Source of the DNA: Ascaphus truei | Taxonomy: Eukaryota > Chordata > Amphibia > Anura > Ascaphidae | DNA: 64,000 nucleotides | Assembly (NCBI GenBank): GCA_036426205.1 | Contig: WSYH01000269.1 | Span: forward strand, 62,001-126,000 | Reading direction: 5' to 3' | Part shown: positions 1 through 9,576 of the stretch, piece after piece | Position numbering within the stretch: the stretch's first letter is position 1 | How the letters are laid out: each line of letters starts with the position of its first letter | The notes under the pieces: model-generated | Database searches by the model: none | What the model was told of the DNA's origin: nothing | What the model saw: only the letters and a program-made list of their open reading frames with translations | Program-made: the position numbers and the translations under genes

Positions 1-4
1 TGTA

Positions 5-475
5 TAGGTAGGTGTCAGTAGAGTAGTAAGCAGTAGTGTGCACTCACATTTTATGTGGATATATAGGCCTTGTGGTTGTTTAAAGTGACCGACTTATACG
101 GGTGGTTTCTGGAATAGCAGGTTAATTCCAAAAGAAAAAAGGGAAAGGACCGCAGGAAAAAAGGAAAATTTTATAAACATAAAACAGTAAAGCAATCATA
201 TTCCAGAGGGAGCTAAAATAAAGCAACTGGATCCCAACTTCCATAATCCCCAGTGATGGCCATACACCCAGGGGATATAGCTAGGAGAGGTAACAATGCT
301 CCAATAACTCCCAAAGGTCTTATCAATCTGTAAGGTAAAGTGAAGATGTCCCAACGCGTTTCGTCTTAGGGACTTCTTCCAGGGGTTTTCTACTTTAAAC
401 AACCACAGCCTGTATATTTTCACATAAAATATGAGTGCACACTCTGCTTTCACTACTCTACTGACACCTACCTAT
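5..475. repeat. Palindromic PLE-type tail, arms about 80 bp
   Basis: The segment at about 5-85 is repeated in inverted orientation at about 388-475, with a few mismatches. Between the arms, on the minus strand, lies a short hairpin followed by GAAACGCGTT (about 348-385). The same arrangement recurs near 28.1, 41.9, 47.4 and 50.4 kb, close to recognisable Penelope-like coding remnants. I infer a head-to-head pair of PLE tails. No coding sequence is visible. Confidence 0.55.
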
Positions 476-547
476 TGTGTTTTTCCCCCCTTTTTCTATA
501 TACTCTGATGAGTACTGTGCGCATTTGGAACTCATTTTTTCTCCACA

Positions 548-642
548 TAAGATATAGATAAAGTATATCTGTATGTTAAAAATTTGCATAGTGTTTGAAC
601 TTGATGACGTACGCTCTTTTTTACCCTCTCACTACTATGTAA
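548..642 (+). mobile_element. CR1-like LINE 3' terminal fragment
   Basis: About 95 bp match the 3' untranslated end of the longer CR1 copy that ends at 30498. Both share the TTGAACTTGATG-type segment and the terminal CTACTATGTAAC. It is a severely 5'-truncated copy with no coding part. Confidence 0.6.
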
Positions 643-1440
643 CCTCAGGCAGAACGCCACATCCCCACGGACCCCTTTGGGAGCCAAGTGGACGTCCGCC
701 TCCAAAAAGGCCGTTCACCGGACTTAATAGACAAAGTTTAAACGGATGCCCCGGACTTGGCCTACCGAACCTAGAGCACCCGTATATCCTGCATGTAGTA
801 TTCCTAGCTTCAATCGGCTGGGAGTCTGTACTACACCAGAAGTACCCCTGCTGGCCTCCGCCCAGTGGCGTATGTGAGCCGAAGCTTAACGCCACTAGCA
901 GTGCAAAACTACTTCGTTTCACAACTGGAGATCCTCACACACTGACGATGGGTGGTAGTTGACAAACTCCACGACTACTTGTACGGAGTCTTTTTGGAAG
1001 TACAAGTAAGTACGACCTTTACATATACCTAATCTCTCCTAAGTCTCCGCTAAACTGGACGCCACCGTCGCCTGGTGGCTGGTGGCATTATCAAACTATC
1101 AATTCACCCCAAATGTGCAAGCTGGGACCCTAAAAATCGGAGCCGATGCCTGCTCTAGAAAGCACCTGGACTGAGTGCAACGTTAGACGACAGCCCGTGG
1201 AACGAAATCCCTGGACCTGGGATTCGGCCATGTGCTTACCGCCACCATAGTAGAAGATAAGGTTGGCTTTCTCTGAACTAAATAGCGACCTCACTGGTAT
1301 GTCAGATCCAAGGCACTCCCTGCCGCGTAACTGCCATCCGAGGGCATGTCAATCACTCAGGATCGAACGATCCTAGAATGGAAAAACTTGGTAAAGTCCA
1401 AAATGCGTACCCGGTGCTAGAGCTATATGCCCGGCCATTC
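643..1440 (+). pseudogene. Decayed gypsy RNase H / pol remnant
   Basis: The stretch around 700-1190 aligns by eye with the better preserved RNase H segment at 24340-24760. A diverged frame at 573-962 still reads YILHV...GWESVLHQ where the other copy reads YILHVDASLNGLGAVLHQ, so the catalytic Asp of that motif is gone. No long frame survives. The part from 1200 to 1440 is probably the following pol linker but is too diverged to assign. It belongs to the same family as the elements at 9.6-14.1 kb and 23.7-31.1 kb. Confidence 0.5.
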
Positions 1441-1535
1441 AGACAGAACCCCCTCCTTGTGGAAAGTTGACCCAACTACTTAGACATTGCTCTGAATTCT
1501 GTCATCCCATTTCATCACTAAAACTAATGGGTATT

Positions 1536-2036
1536 TGTGAAGTCAACTCCTATCAGTTATGCCTGGGAGACATATGTCTGAGTGCTTCATCCAGCACTCA
1601 TAAGGGTTAACTCAGGTGGAAGTTAGGAAATCAGGAGGCAAGCTGACACCTGAGAGCCAGCAAGGTAGAAAAAGGATCATGTGACTGGAAGTAGCTGCCC
1701 TGCCTTAGAGAGGAGCACACTGCTGCGTGAGCCCTTAGCCAGAGGGATTTCACCAAAGACTACTTCAACCAAAGTAAGGATTATTCATTTGTTTACTGAC
1801 TGCTTAAAGTACCCTTATGGTTTGGTTCTGGTTTAGCCAGCCAGCCTGCTAGATAGGTCTGCTGTGTTATTAGTCAGTTTTTCTCCCAAAGTGGAGCAGG
1901 ATTTATTTTGTTAAGGGGACAGTGTACCCGCATGTTATGTTACTGTGGAGAAATAAAGCCACTGAATGTTTTTATTTATCCTGAAACTACACGTGTGGAC
2001 TGTTCCCTGACCTCGGCTACAGGCCGTCCTGCCACA
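1536..2036 (+). repeat. 5' LTR of Gmr1-like element
   Basis: About 500 bp, TG...CA, aligned along its whole length with the 3' LTR at 8294-8795. AATAAA lies near 1953, upstream of a pyrimidine-rich end, as expected for the R region. Compared with the 3' LTR it lacks about 8 bp just after its start and has several small insertions near 1675-1725. It is therefore clearly older than the tandem duplication that follows. Confidence 0.75.
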
Positions 2037-2038
2037 GG

Positions 2039-2054
2039 TGGTGTCAGAAGTGGG
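2039..2054 (+). other. Primer-binding site
   Basis: TGGTGTCAGAAGTGGG starts two bases after the LTR end. It is the complement of a tRNA 3' end finishing in CTGACACCA, as in some tRNA-Leu. The tRNA identity is inferred. An identical copy lies at 3898-3913 in the duplicated unit. Confidence 0.6.
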
Positions 2055-2106
2055 TTGACGGACGGGCCCTGTATCTGAAGGGCCACACACACACAAAAAA
2101 AAAAAA

Positions 2107-3552
2107 ATGAAGACAATTTTTTCTCAGTTCCTTGAGCAAAAGCTCCAGCTAGCAGAGAAGCAAGCTGAGCGACAGGCCCAGCAAGATGAGCAACAGGCCC
2201 GGCGAGAGGAAAAGCTACTCCAATTGCTGGCCGAAGGCCCAGCCCCAGGCAGACCAGGGATTCCAAATAACCCACCGGTGATGCTGCCTAAAATGAAACC
2301 AACCGAAGACCCAGAGGCATTTCTCCTCACTTTTGAAAGGGTAGCCACGGCCCACGGCTGGACAGTTGATCACTGGGTAACGACTCTGGCTCCACTCCTC
2401 ATAGGGGAAGCTCAGGCAGTCTACCAGGCTCTTCCAGCAGACGAGGCCATGGACTATCAGCAACTAAAAGCTGCTATTCTGGATCGCCTAGGCCTCACTC
2501 CAGAGACCTACCGACAGCGGTTCCGGACAGTCGAATTTACAAAAAGAGACAGACCCCGGGTCGTAGCCCACCGCTTAGTAGACTTATGTACCAGGTGGAT
2601 ACAACCGGAAAAACATACCAAGGCAGAGATCTTTGAACAGTTTGTGCTCGAGCAGTTCATACAGATACTGCCCCCCTCCTCCCGCTCCTGGGTAAAAAGA
2701 CCCGCTGCATTTTCCCTGGATTCAGCGGTCCGCTTGGTGGAAAACTTCCTGAGCGACGACACCCAACAGGATAGCTGGGAACGGCTGGTGCAAACACCAG
2801 TTTCTTCCGGTGATGCTAGAGGCAGGAGAGCAGACAATCGAGGGGTCTACAACCCGCCAGCTCGGGAGATCCAGTCATCCCGATCGGAAGACCCTTTCCC
2901 ATCTCGGAGGGTTCCTGGTACAAACTCCCGCAGAGATGCCCGTCCCGGGTCCGAGGCCACTGGATCACTCAAGGGAGGCCGCCACCCACAGTATTCCCCG
3001 AGAACCTGGACTCCTGTCACCCACCCGGTTGAGAGGATAACCCCACCAACCGGAAGGGAGGATCCCATCCAACAGCGGAGAGGTCCAAACACCGAGCCCC
3101 GTCGAGAGCTTCCGCTGACGACCGAGGTTGCGGACTCAGGAGATGATGAGATGGACTGTTCATATGGCAGAACCACTGCCACAGCTTGTCTCCGAGGGGA
3201 CCACAATCCGTGGTTAGTCCCAGCATCTCTGGAGGGGACAAAAGTAAACGCCATGCTGGACTCGGGCTCTGGAAAAACCCTGATCCTAGAGGGCCTAATT
3301 CCAAACAATAGACTATCTTATGACTCTCCTTGGAATATTGAGTGTATCCATGGGGATACAAAGAGATACCCGACGGCAAACGTTCTACTGCGTATCCAGG
3401 ATCAAGAGGCTAGCCAACTAGTGGGAGTTGCTCCCTGGCTACCTGCTCCTGTTCTACTTGGCCGAGACTGGCCCTACCTCGAAACATTGTTGGCCCCTAC
3501 TCCTACGGAGCCTACTTCTCTGGTACCGGAGAAGCCCGGAGACTCTTGGTAA
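2107..3552 (+). CDS. Gag (SCAN-like capsid) plus aspartic protease, copy 1
   Basis: Predicted 481 residues. Residues 1-45 form a Gln/Glu/Arg-rich, coiled-coil-like stretch. Residues about 60-216 are the capsid. Its second half (about 134-216, from YRQRF through HTKAEIFEQFVLEQFIQILP to VRLVENFL) matches the SCAN-domain pattern, which is known to descend from Gmr1-like gag capsids. Residues 240-345 are a Pro/Arg-rich nucleic-acid-binding region, and the CCHC knuckle seen in the 22-kb copy is missing. Residues 383-395 hold the retropepsin motif MLDSGSGKT (active Asp 385), and LLGRDWP lies near 452-458. The start codon follows an A-rich leader. The frame stops after GDSW, and integrase lies in the +1 frame. 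This copy has no pol behind it, only the duplicated unit. Confidence 0.85.
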   Translation: MKTIFSQFLEQKLQLAEKQAERQAQQDEQQARREEKLLQLLAEGPAPGRPGIPNNPPVMLPKMKPTEDPEAFLLTFERVATAHGWTVDHWVTTLAPLLIGEAQAVYQALPADEAMDYQQLKAAILDRLGLTPETYRQRFRTVEFTKRDRPRVVAHRLVDLCTRWIQPEKHTKAEIFEQFVLEQFIQILPPSSRSWVKRPAAFSLDSAVRLVENFLSDDTQQDSWERLVQTPVSSGDARGRRADNRGVYNPPAREIQSSRSEDPFPSRRVPGTNSRRDARPGSEATGSLKGGRHPQYSPRTWTPVTHPVERITPPTGREDPIQQRRGPNTEPRRELPLTTEVADSGDDEMDCSYGRTTATACLRGDHNPWLVPASLEGTKVNAMLDSGSGKTLILEGLIPNNRLSYDSPWNIECIHGDTKRYPTANVLLRIQDQEASQLVGVAPWLPAPVLLGRDWPYLETLLAPTPTEPTSLVPEKPGDSW

Positions 3553-3725
3553 CATTATTCAGCCCAAAGGACTGCAGGTCATGGCCAGGGATGATCAGGG
3601 TGGGGAACAGATAGATTCGGGAATTTTGCCAGACTTGGATCTTCCTGACTTCCGTCAGAGGGAGAGGGAGGACCCAGCTCTGGCTAGACAATATGAGAAG
3701 GTGGTACAGGTCAACAACAAGATAA

Positions 3726-3895
3726 TTATTAGTCAGTTTTTCTCCCAAAGTGGAGCAGGATTTATTTTGTTAAGGGGACAGTGTACCCGCATGTTATGTT
3801 ACTGTGGAGAAATAAAGCCACTGAATGTTTTTATTTATCCTGAAACTACACGTGTGGACTGTTCCCTGACCTCGGCTACAGGCCGTCCTGCCACA
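3726..3895 (+). repeat. LTR 3' part carried in the duplicated unit
   Basis: Identical to the last 170 bp of the LTR (1867-2036), including the AATAAA. It lacks the LTR promoter half, so it is a by-product of the tandem duplication and not an independent LTR. Confidence 0.85.
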
Positions 3896-3965
3896 GGTGG
3901 TGTCAGAAGTGGGTTGACGGACGGGCCCTGTATCTGAAGGGCCACACACACACAAAAAAAAAAAA

Positions 3966-5411
3966 ATGAAGACAATTTTTTCTCAGTTCCTTGAGCAAAA
4001 GCTCCAGCTAGCAGAGAAGCAAGCTGAGCGACAGGCCCAGCAAGATGAGCAACAGGCCCGGCGAGAGGAAAAGCTACTCCAATTGCTGGCCGAAGGCCCA
4101 GCCCCAGGCAGACCAGGGATTCCAAATAACCCACCGGTGATGCTGCCTAAAATGAAACCAACCGAAGACCCAGAGGCATTTCTCCTCACTTTTGAAAGGG
4201 TAGCCACGGCCCACGGCTGGACAGTTGATCACTGGGTAACGACTCTGGCTCCACTCCTCATAGGGGAAGCTCAGGCAGTCTACCAGGCTCTTCCAGCAGA
4301 CGAGGCCATGGACTATCAGCAACTAAAAGCTGCTATTCTGGATCGCCTAGGCCTCACTCCAGAGACCTACCGACAGCGGTTCCGGACAGTCGAATTTACA
4401 AAAAGAGACAGACCCCGGGTCGTAGCCCACCGCTTAGTAGACTTATGTACCAGGTGGATACAACCGGAAAAACATACCAAGGCAGAGATCTTTGAACAGT
4501 TTGTGCTCGAGCAGTTCATACAGATACTGCCCCCCTCCTCCCGCTCCTGGGTAAAAAGACCCGCTGCATTTTCCCTGGATTCAGCGGTCCGCTTGGTGGA
4601 AAACTTCCTGAGCGACGACACCCAACAGGATAGCTGGGAACGGCTGGTGCAAACACCAGTTTCTTCCGGTGATGCTAGAGGCAGGAGAGCAGACAATCGA
4701 GGGGTCTACAACCCGCCAGCTCGGGAGATCCAGTCATCCCGATCGGAAGACCCTTTCCCATCTCGGAGGGTTCCTGGTACAAACTCCCGCAGAGATGCCC
4801 GTCCCGGGTCCGAGGCCACTGGATCACTCAAGGGAGGCCGCCACCCACAGTATTCCCCGAGAACCTGGACTCCTGTCACCCACCCGGTTGAGAGGATAAC
4901 CCCACCAACCGGAAGGGAGGATCCCATCCAACAGCGGAGAGGTCCAAACACCGAGCCCCGTCGAGAGCTTCCGCTGACGACCGAGGTTGCGGACTCAGGA
5001 GATGATGAGATGGACTGTTCATATGGCAGAACCACTGCCACAGCTTGTCTCCGAGGGGACCACAATCCGTGGTTAGTCCCAGCATCTCTGGAGGGGACAA
5101 AAGTAAACGCCATGCTGGACTCGGGCTCTGGAAAAACCCTGATCCTAGAGGGCCTAATTCCAAACAATAGACTATCTTATGACTCTCCTTGGAATATTGA
5201 GTGTATCCATGGGGATACAAAGAGATACCCGACGGCAAACGTTCTACTGCGTATCCAGGATCAAGAGGCTAGCCAACTAGTGGGAGTTGCTCCCTGGCTA
5301 CCTGCTCCTGTTCTACTTGGCCGAGACTGGCCCTACCTCGAAACATTGTTGGCCCCTACTCCTACGGAGCCTACTTCTCTGGTACCGGAGAAGCCCGGAG
5401 ACTCTTGGTAA
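3966..5411 (+). CDS. Gag (SCAN-like capsid) plus aspartic protease, copy 2
   Basis: Identical at the protein level to the 2107-3552 frame, with the same SCAN-like capsid region (residues about 134-216) and DSG protease motif (Asp 385). This copy is followed directly by the integrase region, so it is the one in its original context. Integrase is read in the +1 frame, entering before the gag stop. In the 22-kb relative the two are in one frame, so a small deletion near the end of the protease region probably caused the shift here; a programmed frameshift is less likely. Confidence 0.85.
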   Translation: MKTIFSQFLEQKLQLAEKQAERQAQQDEQQARREEKLLQLLAEGPAPGRPGIPNNPPVMLPKMKPTEDPEAFLLTFERVATAHGWTVDHWVTTLAPLLIGEAQAVYQALPADEAMDYQQLKAAILDRLGLTPETYRQRFRTVEFTKRDRPRVVAHRLVDLCTRWIQPEKHTKAEIFEQFVLEQFIQILPPSSRSWVKRPAAFSLDSAVRLVENFLSDDTQQDSWERLVQTPVSSGDARGRRADNRGVYNPPAREIQSSRSEDPFPSRRVPGTNSRRDARPGSEATGSLKGGRHPQYSPRTWTPVTHPVERITPPTGREDPIQQRRGPNTEPRRELPLTTEVADSGDDEMDCSYGRTTATACLRGDHNPWLVPASLEGTKVNAMLDSGSGKTLILEGLIPNNRLSYDSPWNIECIHGDTKRYPTANVLLRIQDQEASQLVGVAPWLPAPVLLGRDWPYLETLLAPTPTEPTSLVPEKPGDSW

Positions 5412-6487
5412 CATTATTCAGCCCAAAGGACTGCAGGTCATGGCCAGGGATGATCAGGGTGGGGAACAGATAGATTCGGGAATTTTGCCAGACTTGGATC
5501 TTCCTGACTTCCGTCAGAGGGAGAGGGAGGACCCAGCTCTGGCTAGACAATATGAGAAGGTGGTACAGGTCAACAACAAGATAATGAATGAACAAGGTGT
5601 AAAAGTGTTTCCACATTTTGAACTGTTGAATGACATTCTATATCGTGTGAATAAGGTTACACAAACAGGGGAGGTCATTCGACAGATGCTAGTCCCTAAA
5701 GGATTGATTAAAACAGTGTTCACCCTAGCCCATACTCTCCCATGGGGTGGTCATTTGGGCAGAGATAAAACCACGGACCGCATCTCGTCCCGGTTTTACT
5801 GGCCAGGCATACATGGTGACATCATGAAACTATGTGAGACATGTCCTGAATGCCAGTTAACTAGCCAAAAAGGACAGAAGCCGGCTCCCTTGGTTCCTCT
5901 GCCCTTGATAGCCGTCCCATTCGAGAGAATTGGGGTAGATCTGGTCGGACCTTTAGAACCCTCTGCGAAGGGACATAAATTTATACTCGTTGTGGTAGAT
6001 TATGCCACCAGATATCCTGAGGCCTTCCCTCTGAGATCAGCCACTGCTAAACAGGTTGCTCATAGGCTGTTAGAACTGTTCTCTAGGCTAGGACTTCCCC
6101 AAGTAATGTAACTGTAACTGACCAGGGAACAAATTTCATGGCAAAGTTAATGCAGGATGTCCTGAAGTTATTGGAGGTAAAATCCGTCCGGACCTCAGTC
6201 TACCATCCTCAGACTGATGGATTGGTAGAGAGGTTTAACCGTACTTTAAAAACCATGCTTAGGAAGTTTGTGGACACTGAAAAGCGAGCTTAGGATGAAC
6301 TTCTCCCTTTCCTGTTTTTTGCGGTACGAGAAGTTCCCCAATCATCCACAGGCTTCTCCCCGTTTGAGCTCCAATATGGACGCCAACCTCGGGGTATTCT
6401 CGACCTACTGAAGGAATCCTGGGAGGAGGAGCCCTCCCCCTCCAAGAATACCCTTCAGTATGTCATAGACCTTAGAACCGCCTAGAC
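5412..6487 (+). pseudogene. Integrase, N-terminal zinc finger and catalytic core (broken)
   Basis: The frame that ends at 6111 carries the HHCC finger (His at HTLPWGGH, Cys at CETCPEC, about 5730-5855) and the first catalytic Asp in GVDLVGP (about 5937-5957). A TAACTG duplication at 6107-6118 introduces stops just before the TDQG motif with the second Asp. The remaining core (QTDGLVERFNRTLK, near 6210-6250) follows in another frame. TAG replaces a Trp codon near 6291. It would insert the element's cDNA but cannot be functional here. It lies upstream of RT, unlike canonical gypsy elements. Confidence 0.8.
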
Positions 6488-8347
6488 ATGATAGGTCGGT
6501 TTGCTAAAGAAAACCTCAAATCTGCTCAAGAACGTCAAGAAAGGCAATACAACCAAAATGCTTGCTTGAGGGTCTTCCAACCTGGGGACCAAGTGATGCT
6601 ACTACTACCGACATCAGAGAGTAAACTCCTGGCGAAGTGGCAGGGTCCTTTCCAAGTTCTCCGCCGCACCGGGGAGGTGAACTATGAGATCTCTCAACCA
6701 GGGTCCAGGAAGGGTAAACAAATCTACCACGTGAACCTCCTGAAACCCTGGAAAACGATGAGATCGCTGTTCATCCACCCTCAGGAAGGAGAGACGGATT
6801 TGGGTCCACAGCTTCCAAAGGGTAGTACGTACAATGACCATCAGGTTCCCATGGGAGGGCAGTTAACAACGGAACAAAGGTCAGACCTACTAGAATTATG
6901 TGACCAGTTCCCAGATGTTTTTTCGGAGCTGCCAGGGCAGACTGATTTAGTGTCCCATAGGATTGAGACAGAACCTGGCGTAAAAGTACGGTCCCGTCCC
7001 TATAAATTGCCAGAGGGCCGAAAAGACCTGGTAGAGAGGGAGATAATAGACATGTTGGAATTGGGCGTGATCGAGGAGTCCCACAGCGAATGGTGTAGCC
7101 CTATCGTGTTTGTCCCTAAACCAGATGGGAAGGTGAGGTTTTGCGTGGATCTGCGAAAGGTAAATGCTGTATCCAGATTTGATGCATATCCAATGCCTAG
7201 GGTGGATGAATTGCTTGACTCGCTTGGTAAAGCAGAGTATATCTCCACCCTAGATCTCACGAAAGGATATTGGCAGATACCTCTAGCGGAAGAATCCAAA
7301 TGCAAAACTGCCTTCGCCACCCCTCTCGGTTTATACCAATTCGTCACTATGCCATTTGGGTTACATGGGGCTCCAGTCACGTTCCAAAGGTTAATGGACA
7401 AAGTACTACGACCCCATAGGGCATATGCCGCGGCCTACTTGGATGACATTGTCATCTATAGCAGACACTGGCAGTCTCATATAAAAAGTTTAAGGGCAGT
7501 CCTAACGTCCTTAAGAGAAGCAGGGCTCACTGCAAATCCAAAAAAATGTGCCCTGGGTAAATCCACTACAAAGTACTTGGGCTATGCCATTGGGGGAGGG
7601 ATAGTAAGGCCACTAGCTAGCAAGGTGGCCGCCATAAAGGAAGTCCCCACCCCACAGACAAAGACACAGGTCCGCTCCCTTTTGGGGTTAGCAGGGTATT
7701 ACCGGCGGTTTATCCCCAATTTTTCAGAAATATCTGCACCCCTAACAGATCTGACAAAAAAGAGTGCCCCGACCCAAGTTAAATGGTCTTGGGAGTGCCA
7801 AGACGCCTTTGACATGCCTAAAAAGTGCCTGTCAGAGGGCCCCGCTCTTCGGAGACCAGATTTTAAAGAGCCCTTCATCATCCAGACGGATGCCTCAGAG
7901 GTAGGACTGGGAGCAGTGCTGTCTCAGCAATTTGATGGTGTTGAACACCCCATACTGTTCAAAAGCCGGAAGCTGTTCCCAAGGGAAGTGAGGTATTCCG
8001 TTATTGAGAAGGAGTGCCTCGCTGTAAAATGGGCAATTGAGGCCTTGAGACATTATGTCGCCGGAGTACACTTCACCCTGGTCACTGACCATGCGCCCTT
8101 GAAGTGGTTAAACACCATGAAGGACACAAATCCAAGGTTGACCAGGTGGTATATGGCCCTCCAACCCTTCTCTTTTGATATTCAGCATAGACCTGGAAAG
8201 GACCATGGAAATGCTGATTTTTTGTCAAGAGAAGGAGTGGAGGGTCGGGCTTCAGCCGTGTGGGACACTAGCCACACACAAACGGGGGAGGTATGTGACA
8301 GAGTGAAGTCAACTCCTATTAGTTATGCCTGGGAGACATATGTCTGA
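6488..8347 (+). CDS. Integrase C-terminus, reverse transcriptase and RNase H
   Basis: 619 residues. Residues 1-90 are the end of integrase, with the GPY/F-type module WQGPFQVLRR (51-60). RT follows at about 165-370: motif A LDLTKGYWQ (Asp 256), TMPFGL (288-292), and the catalytic box YLDDIVIYS with Asp 319-320. RNase H lies at about 460-580: TDASEVGLG (Asp 468), IEKECLAVKW, and TDHAPLKW (Asp 534), ending in ADFLSREG. The upstream frame enters from integrase, so the listed start is only the first Met after a stop. The frame runs 54 bp into the 3' LTR. The core is intact by eye. Confidence 0.85.
   Translation: MIGRFAKENLKSAQERQERQYNQNACLRVFQPGDQVMLLLPTSESKLLAKWQGPFQVLRRTGEVNYEISQPGSRKGKQIYHVNLLKPWKTMRSLFIHPQEGETDLGPQLPKGSTYNDHQVPMGGQLTTEQRSDLLELCDQFPDVFSELPGQTDLVSHRIETEPGVKVRSRPYKLPEGRKDLVEREIIDMLELGVIEESHSEWCSPIVFVPKPDGKVRFCVDLRKVNAVSRFDAYPMPRVDELLDSLGKAEYISTLDLTKGYWQIPLAEESKCKTAFATPLGLYQFVTMPFGLHGAPVTFQRLMDKVLRPHRAYAAAYLDDIVIYSRHWQSHIKSLRAVLTSLREAGLTANPKKCALGKSTTKYLGYAIGGGIVRPLASKVAAIKEVPTPQTKTQVRSLLGLAGYYRRFIPNFSEISAPLTDLTKKSAPTQVKWSWECQDAFDMPKKCLSEGPALRRPDFKEPFIIQTDASEVGLGAVLSQQFDGVEHPILFKSRKLFPREVRYSVIEKECLAVKWAIEALRHYVAGVHFTLVTDHAPLKWLNTMKDTNPRLTRWYMALQPFSFDIQHRPGKDHGNADFLSREGVEGRASAVWDTSHTQTGEVCDRVKSTPISYAWETYV
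8281..8293 (+). other. Polypurine tract
   Basis: AACGGGGGAGGTA immediately precedes the TG of the 3' LTR. The minus-strand relative has ACAGGGGAGGAA in the same place. This would prime plus-strand DNA synthesis. It lies inside the RNase H-end coding frame. Confidence 0.7.
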
Positions 8348-8795
8348 GTGCTTCATCCAGCACTCATAAGGGTTAACTCAAGTGGAAGTTAGGAAATCAG
8401 GAGGCAAGCTGACACCTGAGATGCCAGCCAAGGGTAGAAAAAGGATCATGTACTGGCTAGCTGCCCTGCCTTAGAGAGGCACACCTGCTGAGCCCTTAGC
8501 CAGAGGGATTTCACCAAAGACTACTTCAACCAAAGTAAGGATTATTCATTTGTTTACTGACTGCTTAAAGTACCTTATGGTTTGGTTCTGGTTTAGCCAG
8601 CCAGCCTGCTAGATAGGTCTGCTGTGTTATAGTCAGTTTTTCTCCCAAAGTGGAGCAGGATTTATTTTGTTAAAGGGACAGTGTACCCGCATGTTATGTT
8701 ACTGTGGAGAAATAAAGCCACTGAATGTTTTTATTTATCCTGAAACTACACGTGTGAACTGTTCCCTGACCTCGGCTACAGGCCGTCCTGCCACA
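8294..8795 (+). repeat. 3' LTR of Gmr1-like element
   Basis: 502 bp, TGTGACAG...GCCACA. It pairs with 1536-2036 and has AATAAA near 8710. The pol stop codon lies 54 bp inside it. Confidence 0.8.
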
Positions 8796-9003
8796 ATTAC
8801 AGTACACTATTGTGTGTTCTTTTCCCCTTTTTCTATATACTATGATGAGACTGTGCGCATTTGGAACTCCTTTTTTCCTCAACGACTCAAGTGGCCTAGA
8901 ACGAACCCATTTGCTATCCGGTGCGGCACCCATTAAAGAGATCCTCATTTTTGGACTATAACTCTTCCTTTAATTTCACAGTTTTTGCGCTTGTTTCTTT
9001 CTT
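8796..9003. other. Spacer related to 470-545
   Basis: The start (about 8806-8880) resembles 470-540: both contain CTATTGTGT, a C-rich run, TTTTTCTATATACT and GTGCGCATTTGGAACTC. It is an old repeat flank on both sides of the gypsy element, not a short target duplication. I see no gene in it. Confidence 0.4.
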
Positions 9004-9576
9004 TCTTTTTTTATACTGTATCTATACTGTACCTACTTATTGATCCAGAGGAAGGCAAATTAAAAAAAACAGATATCCAATGATATCTCATAAGGGGAAA
9101 ATAAATTCCTTCCTGACTTCAAGAATTGGCAATCGGATTAATCCCTGGATCAACATCCTTCCCATGTATACTTATTTGGTATATCCCTGTATACCTTTCC
9201 TTTCTATAAAGATGTCCAACATTTTTTGAACAAATCTATTGTATCTGCCATCACAGTCTCCATGGGTAATGAATTCCACATTTTAACTGCCCTTACTGTA
9301 AAGAACCCTTTCCTTTGTTGCTGGTGAAATCGCCTTTCTTCCAACCTTAAGGGATGGCCCCGAGCCCTTTGTACTGCCCGTGGGATGAATAGTTCTTTTG
9401 AAAGCTCCTTGTATTGTCCTTGAATGTATTTGTATATAGTTATCATATCCCCTCTTAGACACCTCTTTTCTTATGTAAATAAATCTAATTTAGTTAGCCT
9501 CTCCTCATAAGTTAGATTGTCCATCCCCTTTATTAATTTGGTGGCTCTTCTCTGCACTCTCTCTAGTTCCATAATG
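9004..9576 (-). mobile_element. CR1-like LINE fragment (3' end of ORF2)
   Basis: The minus-strand frame 9204-9446 reads MITIYKYIQGQYKELSKEL...KMWNSLPMETVMADT, the conserved C-terminus of the CR1 ORF2 also present at 30.0 kb and 63.4 kb. It is truncated at both ends. The 5' break at 9576 abuts the gypsy RT remnant, and the 3' end lacks the ACTATGTA tail. Confidence 0.75.

Larger units (their letters stand above)
1867..5584 (+). repeat. Perfect tandem duplication, 2 x 1,859 bp
   Basis: Unit 1 is 1867-3725 and unit 2 is 3726-5584. Each runs from TTATTAGTCAG inside the LTR to the start of the integrase region. The two 481-residue gag-protease translations are identical. The CA repeat and the 13-A run before the start codon also match in length. 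At the junction the LTR sequence is joined directly to pol. Confidence 0.9.
1536..8795 (+). mobile_element. Gmr1-like Ty3/gypsy retrotransposon (INT upstream of RT)
   Basis: An LTR element: LTR 1536-2036, primer-binding site, gag-protease (present twice), integrase, then RT-RNase H, polypurine tract and 3' LTR 8294-8795. The integrase zinc finger and first core motif (5.6-6.1 kb) precede the RT (about 7.0-7.6 kb). This is the order known for Gmr1-like elements of deuterostomes and for Ty1/copia, not for ordinary gypsy. A perfect tandem duplication interrupts the element. Integrase has a 6-bp duplication with in-frame stops and a Trp-to-stop change, so this copy is not autonomous. The LTRs differ by several indels. 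I saw no matching target-site duplication. Confidence 0.85.

Noticed and set aside
635..922. 95-codon minus-strand frame
   Set aside because: Shadow of a decayed plus-strand RNase H remnant.
3428..3937. 169-codon frame after gag copy 1 as a separate gene
   Set aside because: It is the pol-entry frame running across the tandem-duplication junction into LTR sequence.
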